Positions 23,220-33,078 of a DNA stretch of 64,000 bases are shown here, one piece after another. Where the stretch lies: NCBI GenBank assembly GCA_033002965.1, contig JAURVB010014642.1, positions 1-64,000 of the forward strand. The letters are read 5' to 3'. The DNA comes from Piper betle. Taxonomy: Eukaryota > Streptophyta > Magnoliopsida > Piperales > Piperaceae. The notes below the pieces were generated by a model. That model did not search any database, was not told the DNA's origin, and saw nothing but the letters and a program-made list of their open reading frames with translations. Position numbers and translations under genes: made by a program. Position 1 is the stretch's first letter, and each line of letters begins with the position of its first letter.

Positions 23220-26200
23220 ATGATGAATACGGCGGTTCGGATTCCGGCGATATCTGCGGCCGCCGCCGCTATAGTCCTGGCCGTGTTCGCTGCCGTGGCC
23301 TCGGCCGACGATGTGGTGGTGCTGACGGAGGAGAATTTCGACAAGGAGGTGGGGAAGGACCGCGGCGCCCTCGTCGAGTTCTACGCCCCCTGGTTAGATT
23401 CTAGATTTTGTGTCTTTTTTTAAAAAAAAAAAATTGTGAAGCTTCAATTGATGGTGTTGAGCTCTTTCTTTTGGTGGGGATGTGGAGATCTGTGTACTGG
23501 GTCAACGTTGGGCGAGGAAAAGGAGTTGCTTTGATTGTGTTGGTTGTGGGAGGGGGAGTGATCTGTTTTCTGTATGATCTAAGTTGTATGTGTTTTGTTA
23601 ATGTGATATTTGATCGGTGGGGGTCTTGGTGCAGGTGTGGGCATTGTAAGAAGCTTGCTCCTGATTACGAGAAGCTGGGCGCCAGCTTTAAGAAATCGAA
23701 AGAAGTTGTGATTGGAAAAGTGAGTTTCTTTTTATGTTGGAAGGATAAATCGTTGTTGGTTCATAGTTGATCATGTCATTGATCCATGTAGAATAGAATT
23801 ATGGATGATGATATAAGTCATTGTTAGAGGTAACAATGAACCTGTATTATTAATTCATGGTTATTACATTTATTCACAGTTGATGCTCAATATTATTCAT
23901 TGTCATAGGTTGTGTAAAGGGTGGGCATATTTTTACATTTTTTTTGAGAAATATATAAATGAATAATACATCTTATTTGTTATATTTGACAATGTATCAT
24001 TTGTTTCCCTTGTAAATGTGATCTCATGCATGGAAACAATAATTTGAGTGACACCGATCATGCTTCTCGATGTTCATTTACCTGTTCTCCTTTTTAAAAG
24101 AGTGTGCCAGAAATGGCGTCTAATGTCAAAGTCATCCACTAAGTTTGACATGACCAGTTCATTGTGACAAGAATTATATTTTTCAAACAGAATAACGTCA
24201 TTCTCAAATGTCAATATCTTGTAGATGATGATTGTGTCTGGTATTTCTACTTGGCAATTGCCATTAGCTTAAATTAAAATTAAAAGAGTACACAAGTCTA
24301 TCCTTCTTTTGGGTTTTTGTTTGGTCAGGAAGAACCACGTTCGGTTGTGATATCTTTTCATTTATAAGAGGCTCAATTACGCTTCCGTATTGGAAGTTCG
24401 AAGACAATGCTATGTTGCCTAGCTATGTTTTTTTTCAGTTCACGTTATCTAAGGAGAACTTGTTATACCGACTAGCAAATTGAAGTCAGAACACACTTGA
24501 GCGGAGAACAAATTTGTGTTTTTTAATTGAGTGATTTACACATTTTTTCTCTGCCATTTTTGCCTCCTAAGCATTTGAATGGATGCTACAGGTCGATTGT
24601 GATGACCAGAAGAACCTTTGCAGTAAAAATGAAGTTACAGGATACCCAACAATTAAATGGTTTCCCAAAAACTCCTTGGAGCCGAAGAAGTACTAAATTT
24701 GATTGGATGCAATTATTTTTATCATTTTTGTGCCCTGGCAAAACATGAACTTCTAATAATATGTTATGCAGGTATGAGGGTGCAAGAACAGCTGAAGCAC
24801 TGGTTGAGTTTGTTAATGCTGAAGGAGGTATGACTTATGCTTACGATTTCTTGGTTGGCTTTCTGTAATGAAGATGATCAAATTTTTTACTGGTGTTGGA
24901 AAAGCTTGTAGTAGTTATTGAGTATTATGGCAATGTGATATATGTATGCAGTGGCATTATTCAAGGCATGCTGCTTCTTTCATTCCCGTTACATTTGAAA
25001 TTATTTCAACACAATCCTTGAGTCTTTTTGTTGTATTTTTTGTTGAAGAGATCTTGGCTCACTTTCTATTAAATTTCTCCAAAGTCCATTCCCGTGTTAA
25101 AGACCCCCACATATATTGTATCGTATATTGAATGTCGTGTTTTTGTGTCTGAGGCTCTAAGCAAATCTGTTTCTTTGTATGCAGGCACCAATGTAAAGTT
25201 GGCGAGTGTTCCTTCTAGTGTAGTTGTTCTGACAGATGAGAACTTTGACAATGTGGTATTGGATCAGACCAAGGATGTTCTTGTTGAATTCTATGCACCA
25301 TGGTGAGTTCTTCGAGGCTTTATGTGTATCCAGTGGAGTTTCTATTTGTTTTGCAGCATGTGTGATTCTAATATCAACATTTCATTTCTAACCTAGGTGT
25401 GGGCACTGCAAAAATCTTGCTCCCGTAAGTATGAAACAGCTTTGTGAAAACCGAAGTTCTAAACTTTGGTGTTGAGAGTGTCAATAAGGTGTTAAGCGTG
25501 TATAAACATCTTTAACTGTTTGTCTTTCAGATATACGAGAAGGTAGCCACAGCTTTCAAAAATGAAGAAGATGTTGTAGTTGCCAATCTTGATGCTGATA
25601 AATTCAAGGATCTGGCAAAAAAGTAAGCTCAGTACATTAAAAAATCTGTGGATAATAGATATTAATTATGTTTTCACTGTGTAGTGATTTAACAGAATGT
25701 ATTTAGTTATTAGCACTTGTGAGTTTCATTAGCTTATATATTTGAGATACATTTTACTTGTGCATCTTTTTAATGGCTTTAAAATTCATTTCTAATAGAT
25801 AAATTTTTCCCTTGCAGGTATGAAGTCAGTGGTTACCCGACACTGAAATTTTTCCCCAAGGACAACAAGGCTGGTGAAAACTATGATGGAGGGCGCGATT
25901 TGGACGATTTTGTGAACTTTTTTAACGAGAAGTGTGGAACTAGACGTGATGGGAAAGGACAACTAACTTCTGAGGTAAAGAAAAAATGGTTGTTTACACA
26001 TGATTTTGTGATTTATTTCGTGGGTGATTTATTTTCTGTAAAGCGTTTTGCCTTGTCAGGCTGGAGTTGTTGCTAGTTTAAGCACTCTCGTCGGAGAATT
26101 TGTCAGTGCTGCAAATGATGAGCGCAAATCTATTCTGTCTAAGATGGAAGAGGAGGTGGGGCAACTCAAGGGTTCTTCTGCTAGGTATAGCTATGAAAGC

Positions 26201-26649
26201 ATATATAACTCTTACTCCTTTTCTTCTATGCGCTGCTCGCTTTCAGAGCCTATTGTGAGTTCAATATGCATTTTCTTTTATCAGGTATGGACAGATCTAT
26301 TTGAAGACTGCCAAGAAATATATCGAAAAGGGGGCCGACTATGCGAAAACCGAAAGTGAGCGGCTTGAGCGCATGCTTCAGAAGGTATTGTTTGGCTATA
26401 TGCCTACCTTACCAATACTTCCATTTTAGGTGCCAATTGTGGCCTTGGAACTTTGTTTGAGCTGGCCTATTTGCTTTGGAAATGCAATAACAAAAAAAAT
26501 TTTCTATTGATATATTGACCCTTTTACGAAGCGTGGTTTTTATCTAATGCATAAATTCTTGCTATATTATTTTGTTTTTGCAGTCTATCAGCGCATTGAA
26601 GGTTGATGAGTTCATCATCAAGAAGAACATCCTCTCCACCTTTGCATAA
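23220..26649 (+). CDS. PDIL2-1: Protein disulfide-isomerase like, PDIL2-1 type (two thioredoxin domains plus D domain)
   Basis: Eleven exons: 23220-23392, 23635-23719, 24592-24689, 24772-24827, 25185-25302, 25397-25424, 25531-25622, 25818-25974, 26060-26184, 26285-26384 and 26584-26649. They sum to 1098 nt, 365 aa, all with GT-AG introns and a continuous frame. Residues 1-29 form a hydrophobic signal peptide ending AAVASA|DD. Two thioredoxin domains each carry a CGHC active site (Cys59/62 and about Cys178/181) in FYAPWCGHCK, plus the cis-Pro segments [10 protein letters not shown] and [11 protein letters not shown] helical C-terminal D (ERp29-like) domain ends [19 protein letters not shown]. 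There is no KDEL, normal for this subgroup. The family oxidises and isomerises disulfides in the ER lumen and is needed for reproductive development in Arabidopsis (UNE5). Splitting the WCGHC codons at introns in both domains shows descent from an internal duplication. Exon 6 is only 28 bases. Confidence 0.95.
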
Positions 26650-27057
26650 GCCTCCAGCAATAACTGCATGATTAACCAACCAGTCATTTAAATTATCAAA
26701 ACCAGCCCATCGCTTGGAATTGATTTCTCTCAAATTTTGAGTTGGAGGAATGTAATTTTTTGCGTAGTCATGTATCTTGTTCAGTGAGACTAGGGATGAA
26801 ACTTGTATCAACAGGAGAAAGCTGAGAATTGTCACTTGATGGGCAATTATTAGCAGCAAGGATTGGCACCTTTCTTTCTGTTCTTTTCACTGTTATTTTT
26901 ATTGAAGGAATAAGAAAATATAGAGATGTATCATTTCTAGACCCCTTAATATATTTTGCAAAGAAGCATTAAAAACACAATTAATAGGGGAAATCAAAAC
27001 TAGAAAGTTTACTTCAAAGTACCCCAAATAGCTGGAAAATGGGGTGAAAGTGCAAAT
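26650..27057. other. PDI 3' UTR and spacer
   Basis: T-rich and AT-rich sequence following the PDI stop, up to the target duplication of the next transposon. No gene seen. Confidence 0.6.
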
Positions 27058-27065
27058 TTTCATAC

Positions 27066-28265
27066 TAGAGGTGGGCATCGGTCGGACAGACGTCGGAGGA
27101 GTTATTGTCCGCGTTTGTCCAGAAATTTTATCGGACAAAACTTGTCCGATCGAATTAATGTCCGGCTTGTCTGTCGGGCCCGGACAACGTCCGTGGATGG
27201 TCCAAAATCAACCCTAATTTCCAAACCCTAGCAATGACCACGTCGCCTCATGTTACTGTTCATACCACCGCCGCAGCCTCATTGCCACCGCCCTCCCCTT
27301 GCCTCCGCCGAACCGCCACCACGTGCCCTTGCCTCCGCCGCCGCCGCCGCCCTCCGCCGCAACCTCTTGCCACTGCCCTCCCTGCCCTCCGCCGCCCTCC
27401 CCCGCCCTGCCCTTGCCTCCGCCGCTCCCGCCTCTGCCGAACCGCCACCGCGTGCCCTTGCCTTCGCCGCCGCCGCCTCTGCCGCAACATCCTGCCCCCA
27501 CCCTCCCCTTGCCTCCGTCTCTCCCGCCTCCGCCGCTCCCGCTTCTGCCGCTCCAGCCTCCGCCGCTGCCTGCCTCCGCCGGACTGCCACCCTCTGCACG
27601 CTGTGAAACATCCGTCAGTGCTTGCCTCGTCTGTCCTACCTCCGCCGCCGGACTGCCGCCGGACTGTCGCCGGACTCCGCCGAACAGTCGCATGTTGTCG
27701 CCGCGCGTATATTTCTTAGATTTATCCTAAATTTAGTTTATTTTATATCTAAAATTAATTCTTATTACTTTATAAAGTTAGATTATTTATACTTGGATGA
27801 TAATGTAAAAAAATTTATACTAACGAAATTGTATAGATTGATTGAAAGGAATAGGTATTGTCAAAGTGTTAATTAATAATATTTGTTGATATTATTTGTT
27901 AATATTATTTTAAGTCTCAAGTATTTCTAGCTTTGATAAGAGTGACTTTTATCCTATGTATATCATTTTTTATTATTTAAGATATTAAATATTAATTATA
28001 TATATGAACTTAATTAATTTACCGTATATTACATTTTAAAATTTTTATAAACTATAATATTAGCCTTACAAATATTAAAAATATTATATTATTGATGAAA
28101 ATATCGGTCATTCGGTCGGTCATTCGGTCGGACAAAGAAATGTCCATGTTTGGTTTGTTTTAATTCGATCAAATTCGGTCGGTCAAATTCGGTCGGTCAA
28201 ATTTGGTCGGACATGCTTCGGACTTCGGATGGACGGACTAATTCGGACGTCCGCGCCTACCCCTA
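27066..28265. mobile_element. hAT-type non-autonomous element, 1.2 kb, perfect 8-bp target duplication
   Basis: Left end TAGAGGTGGGCATCGG and right end, reverse-complemented, TAGGGGTAGGCGCGGACG are typical hAT terminal repeats. TTTCATAC flanks both sides (27058-27065 and 28266-28273). The left arm is rich in gtccg/gtcgg, the right arm in ggtcggtc. The core (27230-27700) is a CCGCCG-rich block preceded by aaaccctagcaatgacc, which resembles a plant 5' UTR plus start codon. No transposase is recognisable. Confidence 0.9.
27260..27690. repeat. CCGCCG/CTTGCCTCCGCC low-complexity block in hAT element
   Basis: Degenerate tandem cttgcctccgccg and gaaccgccac units on the plus strand give long Pro/Arg/Ala-rich frames in all six frames, so none of these frames is evidence for a protein. 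Confidence 0.7.
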
Positions 28266-28465
28266 TTTCATACCATTTCTTCGATTATAAGAGAACATTA
28301 AAAATGAAAAATGATTTTCCATGGATAAAATTATTGTGTCTTAAACATATGGGAAAATGAGAGAAAGTATGGGTGGTGCTATCTTGTTTCATAAGTGGAA
28401 TATTGTTGTAAAATTAAGAAAAGAAGGGAAAAAAAGGTTAAAAACAAAACTTGATTCTGAACTCC

Positions 28466-28730
28466 TCGATTGGGCTTGTCGCACATATTATTCAGGATTC
28501 GGCCCAGGCCCATTTTTCACATTCGGCCCATCTACTGTACCACGCGAATGAATTTGATGTTGTTGACATCCATGCACGTCTCCAGCCTTTGCCTTCTAAA
28601 TTTTATTATCTTTAATAGTTATTTGTTACTTGATTAGGGTTTTAATTATCAGAAATCTCTTTCATATATAATATGTAAAATTTCCCCAATTTTTAATTTT
28701 ATTCAAAAGTATCACAAGTTTAATAACAAT
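28466..28730. repeat. Dispersed direct repeat, copy B
   Basis: Second copy of the repeat at 20776-21034, same orientation, 7.7 kb downstream on the other side of the PDI gene. Confidence 0.8.
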
Positions 28731-29560
28731 CTTGATTAAGAAAACAATCCTTACAAATAATAAAGTTTTTCCTTCCTTTTAAGGTGACCAATAGCATGTT
28801 TTCGAGGAGCTTAACCTATTATTTCTATCAGTGTAAATTATTATTTTCAAAATTGGTCGCAAAGAAAAAATAAGAGCCATCATGTAGCATATTTTTTAGT
28901 ATAGTTTGGAGTTTAACATATCATTTCTACCACTCCAAATACAAACTTTCATTTTGGAAATAAAAAATATTTCAGAGTTTTTTGCCCACATTAATATGTG
29001 GCGGGATATTAAAGGAGTCAAATAAGTCTCACTTAAAAATATGATCAGTTAGAATAAAAGTCCACGTTTTAATGTCGGTGAAAAACGTTAATTTTCAATG
29101 TTTAATGACACGATTCTTTAAAAACTGACATCTAAGAATAAATAAGAGCAATTATAAACAAGCTATATCACTCACATTCACCTTATATATTGTTTAAGTA
29201 ATTATAAATTCTTCTAATATTTATTATATACTTAATCTGAAAATTCATTTCGTTTAGGACTCAAAACACAGACGGCATATTATTTCCCTCATACATAATT
29301 TTCTTTAGAATGGTCGGATAAATAATAATAAAAATAATAAATATTTTTTGTTTTTTACTCATTGTTGACATAGATCCAACGGTTGTAAATATTCATGCAA
29401 TTTAATTTTCTTTTGAATATTTTTTAGCAAAAAAATCCACATAAAAAAAATGCATTTTTTAAAATATATTTGTCATTAATTTAGGCATGGATGCTCATTT
29501 TTTGGGCTTTATAATTGTATATGATTTTTATAGTTAGAGGGGTAAAAGTAAAATTACAAA
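28731..29560. other. AT-rich spacer upstream of TRB
   Basis: No gene seen. Probably contains distal TRB promoter. Confidence 0.5.
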
Positions 29561-29619
29561 CAAAGCGTGGGCCATGGGGTAAAAATTTCTCCTCCTTCCC
29601 CAACTTTCCTCTTCACATG

Positions 29620-29629
29620 AACCCTAACC
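29620..29629 (+). promoter_or_regulatory. Telo-box in TRB leader
   Basis: aaccctaacc is one and a half plant telomere repeats, the cis-element known to bind TRB proteins. It lies in the likely 5' UTR exon, about 440 bases upstream of the TRB start codon. Confidence 0.6.
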
Positions 29630-29697
29630 AACCCTCCCATCAATCTCCGGCGACCACCACCACCGTCGGCGGCGGCGGAGTAGGAAGGCGGGAAGAG

Positions 29698-30039
29698 GTG
29701 AGATTCCGTTACCTACCCCCTAAAAATCTGAAATTTCGCTAAATTTCGCCTGGGATCCCACGAGCAGGCGATCCATGAATTTGATTATGAGAACCATGTT
29801 CCACCCGCGAATCATCCTCATATGGCAATGTGTTTTTGTTTCGGATGGAAAATTTTTGTAGCTATTTCATGTATATTTTTTATGGGGACGATCACATAGA
29901 ATTTATATGCTTCTACGCTTTCATATTTGTTTTAAGATTATAAGGATTGAATTTGTGTCATTAAGATTATTCAAAGGATGGAATCTGTGTCGTGAAAATT
30001 GATTATTTAGGTTGATGATTGACTGCAACAGAATTGCAG
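29698..30039 (+). other. 5' UTR intron of TRB
   Basis: A strong donor (gaag-ag|gtgagatt) follows a GGCGGC-rich leader, and a tgcag acceptor ends at 30039, 28 bases before the start codon. The position fits a leader intron, inferred from splice signals and composition only. Confidence 0.55.
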
Positions 30040-30067
30040 GCTAGCTGGTTTGGAAATTGATTGGGTG

Positions 30068-31896
30068 ATGGGTGCCCCTAAGCAAAAGTGGACATCTGAA
30101 GAAGAAAATGCTTTGAAGGCTGGAGTGGTCAAGCATGGTGCTGGAAAATGGCGCACTATATTGAAAGATCCTGAGTTCAGTACCGTTCTGGCTTCGCGAT
30201 CCAATGTGGACCTCAAGGTGGGGTTTTGTTTTAGAGCAGCTACCGAAGATTGCTAGGAACGGTCTAATTACCGTGTTCAATGCTGCTTTGTTATTTCAAG
30301 GGTTTGTGTTGCATAGTGGAGCGGATAAATTATATCAATGAACGCCGTCAGAGGATTTGGTGTCGGGGAAGATGCGATTATTGTTATTCTTTTTAATGTG
30401 AATTGAAGGGTGAATCTCAGCTATTCAAACCAGGTTAATGAAGATGAATTGTTTTGAAATTAGATGTGTTGCATGTGATACTACATTGCACTAAATGCAG
30501 TTTACTGTTTTTCGTCCATTGAAAGCTTTTTTGCCAAAGTTGTACGCAGATGTGTAGATTTTCTGAAACAATAGATGTTGGCGAATGGCATTTTTTTCAT
30601 GGTGCTTAGCGTGTTGTGACCCCGCTAGAAACCTTGCGGAAATGAAAGGATTTCATTTTTTACCATTATATTGTACACTTTGTGTTTGGTTACGACATTA
30701 TATGATATTCGTCGCGATTTTCCCGATCTAGGATAAATGGAGAAACATGAGCGTCACTGCTAATGGTTGGGGATCTAGAGAGAAGGCTCGATTGGCACTG
30801 AAGAGAAGTCATCAGGCCCTCAAGCATGATGACAATCAAATGGCTGTCACTACAGCTGTTGAGAATGCTGACTATGATGTTGTGGATGCCAAGCCCCTGG
30901 CAGTAGCTCCTGGAATGTTGCTGACTTCTGGAACAAAGAGATCAATATCAAGGTTGTAGCCTCTCATGTTAAACTAATTATTTAGTCTCATAAACTTAGT
31001 GTTCATCACATTTTTTATAACTAAATACCTTTATGTAGGATCGACAATTTGATAATGGAAGCAATTACGACATTGAAGGAACCTGGTGGTTCAAACAAGA
31101 CTGCAATTGCCATGTATATTGAGGTAGTGTACATGCTGCTACTCCAGACCAGTAATGTACAAATGTATTGGAATTAATTGTTGTGAGCAATTGTACATAT
31201 TTGAGGTTAAAAAGTCATGGACATTCTGTGTATAAAACTTTAAATTTTGATCGACTTATTTGTACAGGATCAATACTGGGCACCTCCAAATTTTAAGCGT
31301 CTGTTATCAACTAAGTTGAAGGCGCTGACAGCAATTGGCAAGTTGATCAAGGTATGTTCGTGATGACCAACAATTTCTACCATTGAGGCTGCTCTTGTTC
31401 AAAATTTAAAGTACATCAAGTCATTGGGCATATTTACGGTAATAAATGTATAATGGGTTAATACATTACTCCTTGAAAAATAGCGAGGGATGTAATTATG
31501 AATTTGTAGGTTAAGCGGAAATACCGAATTGCCCCTATTTCATCTCCATTTTCGGATGGAAGTGTTTCTGCTATGTCATTTCTGGAGGGAAAGCAAAGGG
31601 AGTCATTGAAAGTGCTTGAGAAGGGTGACAATATCACACCTTTGACGAAAGCGCATATTGATGTAGAGCTTGCAAAGATCAGAAATATGACAGCACAAGA
31701 GGCTGCAGCAGCGGCTGCTAAAGCCGTTGCCGAGGCAGAGGTGGCAATGTTAGAAGCTGAAGAAGCAGCCCGAGAGGCTGAAGCAGCCGAGGCTGATGCC
31801 GAGGCTGCACAAGCTTTTGCTGAGGCTGCATTGATGACACTTAGGAGCAGAACAATGACGAAGCCGGTATTAGTTGCCTTCTCTCAAATGAACTAA
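30068..31896 (+). CDS. TRB: Telomere repeat-binding factor (TRB / single Myb histone protein)
   Basis: Five exons: 30068-30217, 30732-30952, 31039-31123, 31268-31351 and 31510-31896, totalling 927 nt (308 aa) with intact GT-AG introns. The N-terminal Myb/SANT domain (residues 1 to about 60) starts [20 protein letters not shown] and has the telobox-type helix ending [12 protein letters not shown]. The centre carries the linker-histone H1/H5 globular domain: [40 protein letters not shown] and [20 protein letters not shown]. The C-terminus has an Ala/Glu-rich coiled coil ([20 protein letters not shown] onward). Family members bind TTTAGGG repeats and telo-box promoters, interact with telomerase and recruit PRC2. 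All three domains are complete, so the gene looks functional. Confidence 0.95.
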
Positions 31897-32940
31897 ATTC
31901 TATTCAACATGGAATTAACATAATTTTGTCAACAACCTTTACCGTATACCTGGCATTTTGTTGATGATTTTTAAATGATACATACCTTTTCATGTATGCT
32001 GAAGTATTTGTTTCTTTAATGCACAGATGATTCCAGGCTAAGAAATGCTGGCGTAATCCTGCCTCATGTTCTCTCTCAACGGTAGTTGTTGTTTTAGTAG
32101 ACATTTCAAGAAAGCCTGAATCAGTCACTCTTTTTGTACATTGTAAGGATACTGGGTGCGAATGTATATAGCAGAAACGACATGCTTCTGGCTTTATATA
32201 CAAGAAAAAATACTGTGTACTAAATTGTTCAGTTAGGTGAATAGAAAACATTTTTCGAGCTTCTACGCTGAGATGTATGAGGTGGGTGAACTGGGGCTCT
32301 GATCTCCTTGGGCTACGGTGGGAAAAAAAGAGCAGTTGCTACGATACAAAGAAACTCGGATTATGCATTGGTCTAGTTCTTGAATGATTTCATTTTCATG
32401 TTTTATCTTTTGCCTGCTCATAGCTGATGGCTTAATTGCACCTTTAACATGGATTAAATCTTCAATTCTAACCATGATAAACAATATGAATCAGACATTT
32501 CCCCCACAATATGATTCAGACCTTTGATAACACCACCATCCACCTTTCCAACCATGGAAGAGGACAAGTAGCTGCTCTGTTGTGGAGATAAGATTGAGGT
32601 GAGGAAGGATTTGGTTCCACAGCCGCCACATATTTGTCACGTTTATCTTGATCACCAATACCATCCTTCTCAATTTTCAACCTTCATCACTATTTATTAC
32701 AAAAATACTACTCAAACCGTCTCCAATTTAAACTGTCACGATATCCAAACAAAAAGAGTTTTTTCAAAAAAAAAATGCGATGGACCCCAAGTAACGTGCC
32801 CCCATCCAGAAGGTTGACCCCACGTCGCAGTTGACCTAAAAAATATAGATCAAAGTCCGTTAGTCACCGACTAATGACGTGGCAATCAGCAATCGCCAAT
32901 AGAACCGCTGCACGTGTGCTTTCCGACCAAATCTTTCTTT
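31897..32940. other. Spacer between TRB and the hydrolase gene
   Basis: TRB 3' UTR followed by about 800 bases without a supported gene. Confidence 0.5.
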
Positions 32941-32948
32941 GCGGTCGT

Positions 32949-32954
32949 TATATA
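32949..32954 (+). promoter_or_regulatory. TATA box of the alpha/beta hydrolase gene
   Basis: tatata in cgttatatacgttcc, about 125 bases upstream of the start codon at 33079, preceded by cacgtg at about 32911, a G-box core. Confidence 0.5.
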
Positions 32955-33078
32955 CGTTCCAGCTCCTTCTCCCGACAAGGAGCCCCTCCCTTTCCCTGCA
33001 ACAGATTCTCATCCATTCTTCTTCGCCTTCCAAAACATTCCCAATCAAACATTTCGGATTCTTCGAGATTCTTAAAAC

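Noticed and set aside
27234..27876. Long Pro/Arg/Ala-rich open frames in all six frames
   Set aside because: Low-complexity CCGCCG block inside a hAT element; simultaneous openness in every frame is a composition effect.
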